Origin: Sphingomonas oleivorans
Lineage (GTDB): Bacteria; Pseudomonadota; Alphaproteobacteria; Sphingomonadales; Sphingomonadaceae
Reading direction: 5' to 3'
Assembly (NCBI RefSeq): GCF_003050615.1
Contig: NZ_NWBU01000010.1
Location: forward strand, 467,165 to 531,164
Length of the DNA: 64,000 bases
Numbering within the stretch: position 1 is the stretch's first letter; every line of letters starts with the position of its first letter. Below, piece after piece: positions 18,235-29,378 of this stretch. The notes beneath the pieces are model-generated. The model searched no databases, was not told where the DNA came from, and was given only the letters and a program-made list of their open reading frames with translations. Made by a program: the position numbers and the translations under genes.

Positions 18235-18244
18235 CTGTCGACAG
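18235..18244. repeat. Palindrome CTGTCGACAG in the spacer downstream of HPr
   Basis: A perfect 10-base palindrome lies between the HPr stop (18268) and the methyltransferase start (18187). Just beside it, ATTCC (18210-18214) and GGAAT (18225-18229) form a weak imperfect hairpin resembling sphingomonad intergenic palindromes. No T tract follows on either strand. Confidence 0.4.
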
Positions 18245-18267
18245 GCGGGCGGAGCGGAGGGGCGGGC

Positions 18268-18540
18268 TCAATCCTCGCCGAACTTGCCCTCGACCAGCTC
18301 GACAAGGGCTGCGAGCGCCTTGTCCGCGCCGTCGCCGGACGCGCTGATCGTGACGCTGTCGCCCTTGGCGGCGCCGAGCATCATCAGGCCCATGATGGAG
18401 GTGCCGGCGACCTTCGATCCGTCCTTCTCCACCTCGACGATCGCGCTCTGGGCGCTGGCGAGGGTGACGAACTTGGCGCTGGCGCGCGCATGGAGGCCGC
18501 GCTTGTTGGTGATGAGAACCTTCCGGAAAAGCAGGTTCAT
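18268..18540 (-). CDS. ptsH: HPr-family phosphocarrier protein
   Basis: A small cytosolic phosphocarrier of the nitrogen-type PTS (NPr/HPr). It has 90 residues. The catalytic His17 lies in RGLHARASAKFV. The regulatory serine region TSIMGLMMLGA keeps Ser48, the expected target of HprK, which is encoded three genes upstream. No EI or sugar permease gene is nearby, so this is the regulatory PTS common in alphaproteobacteria rather than a sugar importer. Its start overlaps the stop of the EIIA gene by four bases, showing operon structure. Confidence 0.93.
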   Translation of the reverse strand: MNLLFRKVLITNKRGLHARASAKFVTLASAQSAIVEVEKDGSKVAGTSIMGLMMLGAAKGDSVTISASGDGADKALAALVELVEGKFGED

Positions 18541-18944
18541 GCGGCGGCTTCTCCCAGAACCTCGGATGCGACAGAAATATATTTGCGGCCCGCCTCGCGC
18601 GCGGCGGCGACGGCGGCCTTGACCTTCATCATCTTGCGTGCCCCCTCCAGCCTGATCAGCATCGGCAGATTGACCCCGGCGATCACCTCGATATGCCCCG
18701 GCTCCATGAGCGATATGGCGAGATTGGAAGGCGTGCCGCCGAACAGGTCGGTGAGCAGGATCACGCCCGTGCCACTATCCACCGCCCGGACCGCGCGGGC
18801 GATATCGGCACGGCGCGCCTCCATATCGTCGTCGGGGCCGATGCAGATCGCCTCGATCGCCTGCTGTGGGCCAACGACATGTTCCATTGCCGTGACGAAT
18901 TCGGCCGCAAGACGGCCATGCGTCACCAGCACCAATCCGATCAT
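18537..18944 (-). CDS. PTS EIIA component, mannose (fructose-specific IIA Man) type
   Basis: A cytosolic phosphoacceptor of 135 residues. The phosphorylated His9 is in LVLVTHGRLA, and the segment ILLTDLFGGTPSNLA is typical of the Man-type IIA domain. No IIB, IIC or IID genes accompany it, so it probably acts as a signalling endpoint of the regulatory PTS, receiving phosphate from HPr. It lies 4 bases downstream of rapZ and overlaps the HPr gene, so it belongs to the chvI-chvG-hprK-rapZ-EIIA-HPr operon. Confidence 0.92.
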   Translation of the reverse strand: MIGLVLVTHGRLAAEFVTAMEHVVGPQQAIEAICIGPDDDMEARRADIARAVRAVDSGTGVILLTDLFGGTPSNLAISLMEPGHIEVIAGVNLPMLIRLEGARKMMKVKAAVAAAREAGRKYISVASEVLGEAAA

Positions 18945-18948
18945 CTAA

Positions 18949-19902
18949 TCACCCGATACGCTCATGGTCTCTACCGCCTGTAGGGCTTCCCTCCTTGGCG
19001 TCCCGCGTCTGGAGCGCGAGATCGCGATGCGTGACCGTGGGCGAAAATGCCGCATTGCGCAACCGCCCGGCAATGTCTTCCGCAACCCGCACCGAACGAT
19101 GCCGTCCGCCCGTGCAGCCGAAGGCTATAGTAACATAGGATTTCCCTTCGCTGGCATAGCGCGGAAGCAACAGAAGAAGGAGATTTTCGATCCGCGTAAC
19201 CGCTTCGGAATAGGCCGAATCTTCCTCGACATAGGCGGCAACGGGCTGATCCAGCCCGGTCTGCGGCCTAAGATGCGGATCCCAGTGCGGATTGCGCAGG
19301 AATCGCATGTCGAAAACCAGATCGGCATGGCGCGGCACGCCGCGGGAGAAGCCGAAGGAGATGACGTTGAGCGTCGGCGAATCGGCATCCTCGCTTGCGA
19401 AGATGCGGCGCAGCTCGGCCTGGAGCGCATTGCTGTTCGTGTCGCTGGTGTCGATCAGATAGTCGGCGGCGTCGCGGATCGGGCGGAACAGTTCGCGCTC
19501 GCGGCGAATGCCGTCGGCGGCGGGACGATCGAGCGCCAGCGGATGGCGGCGGCGCGTCTCCGAATAGCGGCGGGTGAGCACCGCGCCGGCGCAATCGAAG
19601 AAGAGTATGCCGATATCATAGCCGCGCTCCTCGCGCAGCGCCGCGACGCTGCGGACGATGCGTTCGGCATCGAAGGCGCGGGTGCGGCTGGATACGCCGA
19701 AAGCGAGCGGCCGGCTCTGATCCTCCTCACCCTCGGCGACGGGGCTGCCGAGCAGCCGTTCGAGCAGCGGCAGGGGAAGATTGTCGACCACTTCCCAGCC
19801 CAGATCCTCGAATGTCTTGAGCGCGGTGGTGCGGCCCGCACCCGACATGCCCGTGACGATCAATATGCGCTTGGGCAGGACTCGGCCCGGACGATCGCTC
19901 AT
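18949..19902 (-). CDS. rapZ: RapZ-family nucleotide-binding protein / RNase adapter
   Basis: A P-loop protein; in E. coli RapZ guides RNase E to the GlmZ small RNA and senses glucosamine-6-phosphate. It has 317 residues. Its Walker A motif is GMSGAGRT (18-25), with Arg in place of the usual Lys, as is common in alphaproteobacterial members. The C-terminal domain keeps FGCTGGRHRSVRVAE, where RNA and metabolite contacts lie. The last ~20 residues diverge from the basic tail of E. coli RapZ, so RNA targets may differ. It overlaps hprK by four bases and sits inside the PTS-Ntr operon, as in many Proteobacteria. Confidence 0.93.
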   Translation of the reverse strand: MSDRPGRVLPKRILIVTGMSGAGRTTALKTFEDLGWEVVDNLPLPLLERLLGSPVAEGEEDQSRPLAFGVSSRTRAFDAERIVRSVAALREERGYDIGILFFDCAGAVLTRRYSETRRRHPLALDRPAADGIRRERELFRPIRDAADYLIDTSDTNSNALQAELRRIFASEDADSPTLNVISFGFSRGVPRHADLVFDMRFLRNPHWDPHLRPQTGLDQPVAAYVEEDSAYSEAVTRIENLLLLLLPRYASEGKSYVTIAFGCTGGRHRSVRVAEDIAGRLRNAAFSPTVTHRDLALQTRDAKEGSPTGGRDHERIG

Positions 19903-20351
19903 GCGTCACTATCGTCCTTCAGGCCGAACAGGTCGAGCGCTAGTTCGACCTTGAGCGGCGCGGACGCCTCGAATGCCGCAAGCGCGATCACCGGCAGGTC
20001 GATCCCGGCGATGTTCCGCGTCTCGCAAGGTTCGGGCGGCATGCGCGCCACCGTCCTGTCGAGCGCCACGAGCAGCGCCACGGCGGCGGGGCCCGCCGCG
20101 GCCATGGCAAGGATGCCGAGGCCGCGCACCTCGATCCGATCCTTGATATTGTCCGGCGCGGTGGCGACCAGCCGCCCGTCCTCCTGATGGAGGAGCGTAT
20201 AGTCATCGCTGACGAGACGCGCGCCGCGATCGATCAGGCGCAGCGCCAGATCGGACTTGCCGGCGCCCGATGGCCCCTGGAGCAGCACGCCGCGGCCATG
20301 GATCGCGACGCAGCTGGCGTGGAGAAGCTCGGGAGGCTGCGAAAGGCTCAT
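19899..20351 (-). CDS. hprK: HPr kinase/phosphorylase, short alphaproteobacterial form
   Basis: Phosphorylates the regulatory serine of HPr. It has 150 residues and consists of the catalytic domain only, about half the size of Gram-positive HprK, which is normal for alphaproteobacteria. The P-loop GPSGAGKS (26-33) is intact, followed by GARLVSDDYTLL with the acidic residues used in phosphoryl transfer, and IEVRGLGILAM corresponding to the HprK signature. ATGA overlaps occur at both ends (chvG upstream, rapZ downstream), so it is fully inside the operon. Confidence 0.93.
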   Translation of the reverse strand: MSLSQPPELLHASCVAIHGRGVLLQGPSGAGKSDLALRLIDRGARLVSDDYTLLHQEDGRLVATAPDNIKDRIEVRGLGILAMAAAGPAAVALLVALDRTVARMPPEPCETRNIAGIDLPVIALAAFEASAPLKVELALDLFGLKDDSDA

Positions 20352-21919
20352 TTCTGCGCCGCCGGGAGGCGGATAAGGAAACGCGCCCCGCTCGGCGCAT
20401 TGTCCCGGTCGGTGACGTGGATCGTGCCGTTATGGCCCTCGACTATCGCCTTGGCGATGGCGAGGCCGAGGCCGCTGTGCCGGCCGAAGGCCTCGCCATC
20501 GGGGCGAATGCTGTGAAAACGGTTGAAGATCGCCTGGCGCGCCTCGGGGGGCACGCCGGGCCCCTCATCATCGACGCGGAGCACGACATCGTCGCCGTCG
20601 CGCGTGGCGGCGATCTGCACCAGCCCGCCGGGCGGCGAGAAGGAGATGGCGTTGTCCACCAGATTTTCGATCACGCGGGCGAGACGCGATCCATCGCCGA
20701 ACAGCACGGCTACGCCCTTGTGCGGCCGGGCGAAGGCGAGGCGCACGCCGTTCGGCACCCCGCGCGCCTCGCGAGCGGCGATCAGCCCCTCGATCACCGC
20801 GCCGAGATCGATCGTCTCGAACCGGGCACGGGACAGTTCGGCATCGAGGCGGGAGGCTTCGGATATGTCGGTAATCAGCCGGTCGAGCCGATGGACATCG
20901 TCGCGGATGACGGCGACGAGCTGCTTCTGGAGCTCCGGATCCTTGACGAGATCGAGGCTGTCGACGGCGGAACGGAGCGAGGCCAGCGGGTTTTTGAGCT
21001 CATGCGCCACATCGGCGGCGAAGGCCTCGGTGGCGTCGATCCGCTGGCGCAGCGCCTGGCTCATGTCCGAAAGCGCGCGCGCGAGCGTGCCGATCTCGTC
21101 GCGGCGCGAGGGGAGGCGGGGCACTTGCACCTCGCGCGCGCGGCCGAGGCGGACGCGATGCGCGGCGAGCGCGAGGCGGCGGAGCGGGCGCGCGATCGTG
21201 CGCGCCAGATAGGTGGACAGCAGCACCGAGACGAGCCCGACGACGAGCAGGATGATGCCGAACCAGAAACGTTCCGCGCGCACGGTGCGCACCACGTCGC
21301 GCGCATTGCCCGTGAGGAGCAGCATCTCGCCGCGCGTACCGGCAAGCGGCGTGGCGGCGGAAACCATCGGTGTCCGGTCCGGTGCGCGGCGGAGCGCGGT
21401 CTGGACGGATCCGCTCCGCCGCGCGAGCATCGCTTCGGGCCATGCAGCGAGCCGGTCGCGGGCGGGTTCCTCGAACAAAGTGGGCTTTTCCGCATCGACC
21501 ACCCGGTCGATCACCCGATCGAGGAAGCGCGCGACCTTGCGCTGCCAGGCCTCCGTGCGCGGATCGCGCAGCACATAAGCGGGCGGGCCGAGGCGGAAAC
21601 TGTCCAGCCGCAGCCGGCCATCCGCGCCATAGAGGCGGAGGCGCGTCCCGTTTGTCTGGCCGAGCCGGAATGCCAGCGCGGGCCGCTTGTCGGGGGCGGC
21701 AGCCGCAAGCGCATCGGCCGCCATTCGCGCCTCGGTCGCCGCCTGCTCGCGCCGTTCGTCGACCAGCCGGGCACGATAGCTGTCGAGATAGAAGAAGCCG
21801 CCGGCAAGCAGCGCGAGCGCGAAGATGTTGACGGCGAGGATACGCGCGGTGAGCGTGAGCCGGGCGGACCAGTCGAGCTCGCCCTCGTCACTCCTCCGAA
21901 AAACGGTAGCCCACGCCAT
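20348..21919 (-). CDS. chvG: ChvG-type sensor histidine kinase
   Basis: An inner-membrane sensor kinase of the ChvG-ChvI (ExoS-ChvI) system, which responds to acid and envelope conditions in alphaproteobacteria. It is 523 residues from ATG at 21919. TM1 is about residues 24-45, a periplasmic domain runs to ~215, TM2 is about 216-238, HAMP follows, then the DHp box with His306 ([12 protein letters not shown]) and the ATPase domain ([48 protein letters not shown]). The ATG at 21919 overlaps chvI by 32 bases; no other start lies between it and TM1. A longer reading to 22018 would run deeper into chvI. Confidence 0.92.
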   Translation of the reverse strand: MAWATVFRRSDEGELDWSARLTLTARILAVNIFALALLAGGFFYLDSYRARLVDERREQAATEARMAADALAAAAPDKRPALAFRLGQTNGTRLRLYGADGRLRLDSFRLGPPAYVLRDPRTEAWQRKVARFLDRVIDRVVDAEKPTLFEEPARDRLAAWPEAMLARRSGSVQTALRRAPDRTPMVSAATPLAGTRGEMLLLTGNARDVVRTVRAERFWFGIILLVVGLVSVLLSTYLARTIARPLRRLALAAHRVRLGRAREVQVPRLPSRRDEIGTLARALSDMSQALRQRIDATEAFAADVAHELKNPLASLRSAVDSLDLVKDPELQKQLVAVIRDDVHRLDRLITDISEASRLDAELSRARFETIDLGAVIEGLIAAREARGVPNGVRLAFARPHKGVAVLFGDGSRLARVIENLVDNAISFSPPGGLVQIAATRDGDDVVLRVDDEGPGVPPEARQAIFNRFHSIRPDGEAFGRHSGLGLAIAKAIVEGHNGTIHVTDRDNAPSGARFLIRLPAAQK

Positions 21920-22598
21920 AGAGCGTCTCGATCGCCTTGAAGTCGCCGTCCACCTGCCGGAACTTGCGGCGGAGGCGCTTGATGTGACTGTCGATCGTGC
22001 GGTCGTCGACATAGACATCGTCCTGATAGGCGGCGTCCATAAGCTGGTCGCGCGATTTGACGAAACCGGGGCGCTGCGCGAGCGCCTCTAGGATCATGAA
22101 TTCGGTTACGGTAAGCGTCACATCCGCGCCGTTCCACTGGACGCGATGGCGTGCCGGATCCATCGACAGCCGGCCGCGTACGATCTTTTCCGGTGGCGGT
22201 GCTTCGGACGGATCGGGCTCGGGCTGGGCGCGCGCCTCGGTGCGCCGCAGGATCGCGCGGATGCGGGCGATCAGCAGGCGCTGGGAAAAGGGCTTGGTGA
22301 TATAATCGTCCGCCCCCATTGCGAGGCCGAGCGCCTCGTCCAGCTCATCATCCTTGGAGGTGAGGAAGATTGCGGGCACGGCGCTCTTCTCGCGTAGGCG
22401 GCGGAGCAGCTCCATTCCGTCCATGCGCGGCATCTTGATATCGAGCACCACCAGATCGGGCGGATTTTCGATAATTGCCTTCAGCGCCGTTTCCCCATCG
22501 GAATAGACGCGCACGGTGAATCCTTCGGCCTGGAGCGCGATGGATACCGAGGTCAGGATATTGCGGTCGTCATCGACGAGCGCGATGGATGCCGACAT
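21888..22598 (-). CDS. chvI: ChvI-type response regulator (OmpR family)
   Basis: A DNA-binding response regulator partner of ChvG. It has 236 residues: a receiver domain with phosphoacceptor Asp53 ([12 protein letters not shown]), an acidic pair near residue 10, Lys in FLTSKDDE, and a C-terminal winged helix with [15 protein letters not shown]. It is the first gene of the signalling operon and is divergent from pckA across 232 bases, the same order as in rhizobia. The shared promoter region makes direct ChvI control of pckA and of itself plausible. Confidence 0.93.
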   Translation of the reverse strand: MSASIALVDDDRNILTSVSIALQAEGFTVRVYSDGETALKAIIENPPDLVVLDIKMPRMDGMELLRRLREKSAVPAIFLTSKDDELDEALGLAMGADDYITKPFSQRLLIARIRAILRRTEARAQPEPDPSEAPPPEKIVRGRLSMDPARHRVQWNGADVTLTVTEFMILEALAQRPGFVKSRDQLMDAAYQDDVYVDDRTIDSHIKRLRRKFRQVDGDFKAIETLYGVGYRFSEE

Positions 22599-22830
22599 GC
22601 CGTCCCCTACAAAGCGGCCGCGCGCGAGCGGCGACGCGGCCAGGAGCGATTAGCCGAGGCAACCCCGGCCGGCAATAAAGCGCCCGCAAAAGATGAACCG
22701 TGCCATGACGGTGCATTCCCGCGCCGCTTTGACCGGCAGGGGCCATTCCTATATGCCATGTCATTGGAGAGAGGGTGATATAAGCCCATGATAGTAAAGG
22801 TTAAATACTCATATAAATAGGAGAGTAGCC
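22599..22830. promoter_or_regulatory. Divergent control region chvI / pckA
   Basis: The 232-base spacer between two divergent operons. The chvI half is GC-rich. The last ~75 bases before pckA are strikingly AT-rich (GTGATATAAG, GTTAAATACTCATATAAATAG), with several TATA-like hexamers, and end in AGGAGAG as the ribosome site for the TTG start. I could not define a -35/-10 pair with confidence. Confidence 0.45.
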
Positions 22831-24429
22831 TTGGCCAACCCTATGCCGAAACATGGGCTCGATGCGCAGGGGTTCGATATTCCCGCCGCATTATATTGGA
22901 ACCTGCCCACGGCGCCGCTCGTGGAGATCGCGCTGCTGCGCGACGAGGGCATCCTTGCCAGCGACGGCCCGCTGGTCGTCAAGACCGGCAGGCATACCGG
23001 CCGATCGGCGAGCGACAAGTTCATCGTTCGCGATGCGGAAACGGAGGATACGGTCTGGTGGGGCAAGATCAACAAGGCGATGTCGCCCGATCATTTCGCG
23101 GCATTGAAGCGGGATTTCCTCGCGCATCTGGCAAGCAAGGACACGCTGTTCGCCCAGGATCTCTATGGCGGGTCGCAGCCCGATTATCGCGTGCGCGTGC
23201 GCGTCGTCACGGAACTTGCCTGGCATAGCCTGTTCGTCCGCACGATGCTCGTGCGGCCCGAGGATTCGGCGCTGGAGGAGTTTTTCCCGGACTATACGCT
23301 CATTTGCCTGCCGAGCTTTCGTGCCAATCCGGAACGGCACGGCACGCGTAGCGAAACCGTGATCGCGGTGAATTTCAGCGAGAGGCTGATCCTGATCGGC
23401 GGCACCAAATATGCCGGCGAGATGAAGAAGGCCGTTTTCGGCATATTGAACTACAAGCTGCCGGCCGAAGGCGTGATGCCGATGCATTGCTCGGCCAATA
23501 TCGGGCCGAAGGGCGATACGGCGATCTTCTTCGGCCTGTCCGGCACGGGCAAGACGACGCTGTCGGCCGATGCGAGCCGCAAGCTGATCGGCGATGACGA
23601 GCATGGCTGGTCGGACGAGGCGGTGTTCAATTTCGAGGGCGGTTGCTACGCCAAGATGATCCATCTTTCGCCCGAGGCAGAACCGGAAATCTATGCCACG
23701 ACAAAGCGTTTCGGGACGATCCTCGAAAATGTTATGATCGATCCGGACACGCGCGAGATCGATCTGGACGATGCGACTTTGGCCGAAAATAGCCGGGGCG
23801 CCTATCCGATCGATTTCATCCCCAACGCCTCGGAGAAGAATCTCGGGCCGGTGCCCAGGAATATGATCTTCCTGACGGCGGACGCCTATGGGGTGATGCC
23901 GCCGATCGCCAAGCTGACGCCGGATCAGGCGATGTACCATTTTCTTTCGGGCTATACCGCGCGCGTCGCGGGCACCGAAATGGGCGTGACCGAGCCGGAG
24001 GCGACCTTTTCCACCTGCTTCGGCGCGCCCTTCATGCCGCGCCACCCCTCGGTCTATGGCAATCTGCTCAAGAGCCGGATCGCCAGGGGCGGGGTCGATT
24101 GCTGGCTGATCAATACCGGCTGGACGGGCGGATCCTATGGCACCGGCCATCGCATGCCGATCAAGGTGACGCGCGCATTGCTCAACGCGGCGCTCGACGG
24201 CAGGCTGAACGATGCCGAATTTCGCATCGATCCCAATTTCGGCTTCAAGGTACCGGTGGCCGTGCCGGGCGTGGATCCGGTGATCCTCGATCCGCGCGGA
24301 ACCTGGGCGGACAAGGCCGCTTATGATGCGACGGCAGCCAGGCTGGTGAGCCTCTTCATCTGCAATTTCGCCCAGTTCGCGGATCAGGTGGACGAAGGCG
24401 TCCGCCGGGCGGCGCCGCGCGCGGCCTGA
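22831..24429 (+). CDS. pckA: Phosphoenolpyruvate carboxykinase (ATP)
   Basis: Converts oxaloacetate and ATP to phosphoenolpyruvate and CO2, the entry step of gluconeogenesis. It has 532 residues. The kinase-1a P-loop [15 protein letters not shown] is centred near residue 240, the metal/oxaloacetate site includes the segment [22 protein letters not shown] in parts, and an adenine-site RIxL-like region follows later. The start is TTG at 22831 with TAGGAGAG about seven bases upstream; an in-frame ATG at 22843 is possible but has no ribosome site of its own. It is monocistronic with a strong terminator at 24451. Its adjacency to chvI-chvG is conserved in alphaproteobacteria. Confidence 0.95.
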   Translation: MANPMPKHGLDAQGFDIPAALYWNLPTAPLVEIALLRDEGILASDGPLVVKTGRHTGRSASDKFIVRDAETEDTVWWGKINKAMSPDHFAALKRDFLAHLASKDTLFAQDLYGGSQPDYRVRVRVVTELAWHSLFVRTMLVRPEDSALEEFFPDYTLICLPSFRANPERHGTRSETVIAVNFSERLILIGGTKYAGEMKKAVFGILNYKLPAEGVMPMHCSANIGPKGDTAIFFGLSGTGKTTLSADASRKLIGDDEHGWSDEAVFNFEGGCYAKMIHLSPEAEPEIYATTKRFGTILENVMIDPDTREIDLDDATLAENSRGAYPIDFIPNASEKNLGPVPRNMIFLTADAYGVMPPIAKLTPDQAMYHFLSGYTARVAGTEMGVTEPEATFSTCFGAPFMPRHPSVYGNLLKSRIARGGVDCWLINTGWTGGSYGTGHRMPIKVTRALLNAALDGRLNDAEFRIDPNFGFKVPVAVPGVDPVILDPRGTWADKAAYDATAARLVSLFICNFAQFADQVDEGVRRAAPRAA

Positions 24430-24450
24430 TAGTGGTTTGGCTTCGGGCAG

Positions 24451-24481
24451 GGCGCGTCGGTCGAGGCCGGCGCGCCTTTTT
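24451..24481 (+). terminator. Rho-independent terminator of pckA
   Basis: Stem GGCGCG (24451-24456) pairs with CGCGCC (24471-24476) and continues inward through a T:G wobble and CGG/CCG to a six-base loop. Five T follow (24477-24481). It lies 22 bases after the pckA stop. Confidence 0.85.
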
Positions 24482-24550
24482 GCGTTGCGGCTGATGACTT
24501 GACCCTGCCGGCCATGCTTATCTCCCCACCCGCAAAAGGGGAGATGCCGA

Positions 24551-26038
24551 GTGAAGATTGCGCGAGGCTGGCGGCTGATGGGGAAGATCGCGCTGGCGAT
24601 CGCCTGTCTGGCGGGCGCGGCGGATGCGGAGCCCCCGATCAGCGAGGCGTCGCTGATGCGCCATATCGCCACGCTCGCGGGCGATGCGATGGAGGGGCGT
24701 CGGCCGGGCACGGCGGGAGGCGAGCGGGCGGTGGCCTATATCGTCGAGCAGATGCAGGCGATCGGGCTCCAGCCCGGCGCGAAGGATGGCGGCTGGCTGC
24801 AGCCGGTGAAGCTGGTCGAGCGGCGGCCGGTCTCGACGGGCATGACCGCATCGCTGGGCGGAACGACGGTGGTGCTCGATCCGGGCGACCTGATCCTGAT
24901 CGGCCGGGAGGCGGAGACGCGCATTGCTTCCGCGCCCCTCATCTTCGCCGGCTTCGCGACGGGTGCGGCGCTCGATGGCGTGGATCTGAAGGGCGCGATC
25001 GTCCTGCTGCTGGCGGGCAAGCCGCAAGGTGCGGGCGAGGTGCCGAACATGGCGGAGCGTCGCGCGGAACTGGTGCGGCGGGGGGCGGCGGGGCTGATCG
25101 TGCCGATGGCCGCGGGCCTGCCCTGGGCGGAGGTGCGCAGGCAATATGAAGCCGGACGGATCGTCTCCGCCGAGGCGCCGGAGCCCGGCCTGCAGGGGGC
25201 GATATCCCATTTCGGCTGGAGCCGGATCGCGACGGCGGCGGGAAGCGAGGCGATGAAGCTGGTCGCCGAGGCAGGTACGGCCGATTTCCGGGCGCGTCCG
25301 ATCGGCCATGTCGCGATCGACGTGCGAACGGAGGTGCATGGCTTCGAATCGCATAATGTGATCGGCCGGCTGGCAGGAACAACGAGGCCCGATGAGGCGA
25401 TCCTCTATCTCGCCCATTGGGATCATCTCGGCCTGTGCCGGCCGGCGGGCACGAAGGACCGGATCTGCAACGGCGCGGTCGACAATGCGAGCGGCGTCGC
25501 GCTGATGCTGGAGACGGCGCGGCTGCTGGCGCAAGCGCCGCGGCCGGGACGAAGCCTGATGTTCATGGCGACCACCGCCGAGGAATCGGGGCTGCTGGGC
25601 GCGCGCGCCTTCGTCCGGGACCCGCCCGTGCCGCTGGGATCGATCAGGGCGGCGATCAATTTCGATACGGTCGCGGTTGCGCCCAGGGGCAGGGCCATCG
25701 CCACTATCGGCCGGGGCATGACGCCGCTCGATCCGCTGGTGGACGCAGCAGCCCGTGCGGTCGGCCGGACGTCGGATACGCGCACGGTGCAGAATATGCT
25801 GGTCGAGCGGCAGGACGGCTGGGCACTGATACAGGCAGGCGTGCCGGCGATCATGCCGGGCAGTGCTTTTGCCGATATGGAACGGCTGAACCGCTTTCTT
25901 GCCGGCGATTATCATGGGCCGGGGGATGAAGCCGGGAAGGGCATCGAGCTTGGCGGCGCCGCCGAAGACGGCGCCTTCTTCGTCATGCTTGGGCGGCTAT
26001 TGGCGGATCCGGAGCGTTTTCCGACAGTCTCGCGCTAG
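24551..26038 (+). CDS. M28-family zinc aminopeptidase, exported
   Basis: A zinc metallopeptidase of family M28 that removes N-terminal residues from peptides in the periplasm or outside. It has 495 residues with a signal peptide (about 1-26, ending AGAADA) and a PA-like inserted domain (about 120-220). The dizinc site residues are in AHWDHLG (His, Asp), NGAVDNASG (Asp), TAEESGLLG (catalytic Glu pair) and INFDTV (Asp). The final His is likely in GDYHGPGDE. GTG at 24551 is chosen because GGGGAGA lies about six bases upstream; ATG at 24578 would shorten the signal peptide. The gene follows the pckA terminator. Confidence 0.88.
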   Translation: MKIARGWRLMGKIALAIACLAGAADAEPPISEASLMRHIATLAGDAMEGRRPGTAGGERAVAYIVEQMQAIGLQPGAKDGGWLQPVKLVERRPVSTGMTASLGGTTVVLDPGDLILIGREAETRIASAPLIFAGFATGAALDGVDLKGAIVLLLAGKPQGAGEVPNMAERRAELVRRGAAGLIVPMAAGLPWAEVRRQYEAGRIVSAEAPEPGLQGAISHFGWSRIATAAGSEAMKLVAEAGTADFRARPIGHVAIDVRTEVHGFESHNVIGRLAGTTRPDEAILYLAHWDHLGLCRPAGTKDRICNGAVDNASGVALMLETARLLAQAPRPGRSLMFMATTAEESGLLGARAFVRDPPVPLGSIRAAINFDTVAVAPRGRAIATIGRGMTPLDPLVDAAARAVGRTSDTRTVQNMLVERQDGWALIQAGVPAIMPGSAFADMERLNRFLAGDYHGPGDEAGKGIELGGAAEDGAFFVMLGRLLADPERFPTVSR

Positions 26039-26063
26039 CAAGGCGGCGATGGCGCACCTATAG

Positions 26064-27560
<1,497 letters not shown>

Positions 27561-27606
27561 ACTTGGGGAGCTTGCCTCTCTCCGGATATGAAGGGCTGGG
27601 GGAAAG

Positions 27607-28788
27607 ATGACGCCGGCGGCACGCGTTCAGGCCGCGATCGAGTTGCTGGATCAGGTCGTCGCCGCGTCGCGTGAGGGCGGGGCGGCGGCGGACACGCTGA
27701 TCGCCCGTTATTTCAAGACGCGGCGCTATGCCGGATCGAAGGACCGGCGCGCGGTGCGCGACCTGATCTATGGCGCGATCCGGCGCGCGGGCGAACGGCC
27801 CGCAAGCGGCCGCGCGGCCCTTCTGGGGCTTGCGAAGGATAGGCCGGAACTTATTGATCTATTTGATGGATCGGCGCATGGGCCGACGCCCGTTCTGCCC
27901 GACGAGCCGGTGGCGGAAGCGGGCGTGGCACCGGCTTGGCTGGTCGAGCGGCTGTCGGCTGCGCTGGACGGAGCCGAACAGGCGGCCTTGCTCGATCGCG
28001 CGCCGCTCGACCTGCGCGTCAACCGGCTGAAGGCGACGCGCGCGATGGTGCGGGAACGGCTGCCCGAGGCGCGGCTGGGTACCTTGTCCGAAGATGCGTT
28101 GCGCCTGCCCGAGGGCTTTCCGATCGAGACCTCCGCCCTCTGGGCCGAAGGGCTGGTCGAGATACAGGATGAGGGCAGCCAGCTCATCGCCGCGGCCTGC
28201 CATGCGGCGCCGGGAATGACGGCTATCGATCTGTGCGCGGGCGCGGGCGGCAAGACGCTGGCGCTGGCGGCGGAGATGGGTGGCGAAGGACGGCTGATCG
28301 CCTGCGACGTCGATCGGGCGCGGCTGGCGCGGCTCGGGCCACGTGCGGAGCGGGCGGGAGCAGGCGGCATCGAGACGCGGTTGCTCGATCCGGGCCGGGA
28401 GGCGGGGGCGCTCGCCGATCTCGAGGGCAAGGCCGATGTGGTGCTGGTGGACGCGCCTTGCTCGGGCACGGGCACGTGGCGGCGCAATCCGGAGGCGCGC
28501 TGGCGGCTGACCCCGGCCCGGCTCGACCGGCTGAAGGCGATGCAGCGCCAGGTGCTCGCGATCGCGGCCCCGCTGGTGAGGCCGGGCGGGCGGCTGGTCT
28601 ATGCGGTCTGTTCGCTGCTCGACGAGGAGGGGCGGGACCAGATCGACGCCTTCCTGGCGGCGTATCCCGAATGGCGGGCGGAAGCCGAGCTGGTCGCGGC
28701 TGGGCGTGCGCGCGGGGCGGGCCGACTACTTACGCCAGTACGGGACGGTACGGACGGCTTTTTCGTCGCTAGTCTCAAACGGCCATGA
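27607..28788 (+). CDS. RsmB/NOP-family RNA m5C methyltransferase
   Basis: An S-adenosylmethionine-dependent cytosine-C5 methyltransferase of the RsmB (Sun)/NOP2 family, acting on rRNA. It has 393 residues. The N-terminal helical domain is NusB-like but short. The SAM motif is [19 protein letters not shown], motif IV is [19 protein letters not shown] with the release cysteine, and motif VI is [12 protein letters not shown] with the likely nucleophilic cysteine. The exact site (16S C967 in E. coli RsmB) is assumed, not shown. It lies in a plus-strand run after guaB and 35 bases before a TPR gene. Confidence 0.88.
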   Translation: MTPAARVQAAIELLDQVVAASREGGAAADTLIARYFKTRRYAGSKDRRAVRDLIYGAIRRAGERPASGRAALLGLAKDRPELIDLFDGSAHGPTPVLPDEPVAEAGVAPAWLVERLSAALDGAEQAALLDRAPLDLRVNRLKATRAMVRERLPEARLGTLSEDALRLPEGFPIETSALWAEGLVEIQDEGSQLIAAACHAAPGMTAIDLCAGAGGKTLALAAEMGGEGRLIACDVDRARLARLGPRAERAGAGGIETRLLDPGREAGALADLEGKADVVLVDAPCSGTGTWRRNPEARWRLTPARLDRLKAMQRQVLAIAAPLVRPGGRLVYAVCSLLDEEGRDQIDAFLAAYPEWRAEAELVAAGRARGAGRLLTPVRDGTDGFFVASLKRP

Positions 28789-28823
28789 TAGAAGGTCGAC
28801 ATAGCCCTTTGTGGGAGACGTTG

Positions 28824-29339
28824 ATGCGTTTTTCGCCTGTCGCCATTTCCCTTTCCCTGGCGCTTGCCGCCGTTTCCAGCAGCGTGCAGGGGCAGCGCCC
28901 CGACGATCAGATCGATCCCCGCTCGCTGGTCCTGCTGAAACAGGCCGAATCCGCCCGCACTTCAGGCGATCTCGTCGCCGCCAATGACCTTCTCGAAACC
29001 GCGCTCGCGATCGACCCGCGCAACCGGGCGGCCTTCGTCTCGCTCGGCCGGGTGGCGCAGGCGCAGGCGCTGCCGGGCAAGGCGATCCGCATGTATCGCG
29101 AGGCGCTGGTGATCGAGCCCAATGATGTGACCGCGCTGGCCGGCCAAGGCGAGGCGATGGTTCAGAAAGGCGCGGTCGAGCGGGCCAAGGCCAATCTTGC
29201 CAAGGTTAAGTCGCTCTGCAAGGCCGATTGCCCGCAGGCGGTGATGCTGGCCGCGGCGATCGCCAAGGGCCCGCCGCCGCCCGTCCTGACCGCGCAGGCG
29301 GGCGACAAGGCGTCCGAAGGGGCCACGACCAAGCCCTGA
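28824..29339 (+). CDS. TPR-repeat protein, exported
   Basis: A periplasmic or secreted tetratricopeptide protein of unknown partner. It has 171 residues with a signal peptide (about 1-23) and roughly two to three TPR units between residues 35 and 135 (for example [39 protein letters not shown]). A Lys/Ala/Pro-rich tail follows. ATG at 28824 is preferred because GGGAGA lies about seven bases upstream and it starts the signal peptide; an upstream in-frame ATG at 28785 overlaps the rsmB stop. Two cysteines near 130-135 could form a disulfide. Confidence 0.75.
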   Translation: MRFSPVAISLSLALAAVSSSVQGQRPDDQIDPRSLVLLKQAESARTSGDLVAANDLLETALAIDPRNRAAFVSLGRVAQAQALPGKAIRMYREALVIEPNDVTALAGQGEAMVQKGAVERAKANLAKVKSLCKADCPQAVMLAAAIAKGPPPPVLTAQAGDKASEGATTKP

Positions 29340-29348
29340 CAGGAAACG

Positions 29349-29375
29349 GTCGCTCCGGCTCTCGGTCGGGGCGCC
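29349..29375. repeat. GC-rich intergenic hairpin (copy A of a dispersed palindrome)
   Basis: Arms GTCGCTCCGGCT (29349-29360) and GGTCGGGGCGCC (29364-29375) pair around CTC, with one mismatch and T:G wobbles. The element fills the 39-base gap between the convergent TPR gene and rsmA. It closely matches the hairpin at 49515-49542, including the position of one wobble pair. It may act as a terminator although no T tract is present. Confidence 0.55.
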
Positions 29376-29378
29376 GGA

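Noticed and set aside
18949-19902. RapZ P-loop Arg24 in place of Lys as a defect
   Set aside because: The GAGR form is usual in alphaproteobacterial RapZ proteins, so it is not a sign of decay.
22891-24711. Long minus-strand open frame opposite pckA
   Set aside because: Arg/His-rich shadow translation with no family features.
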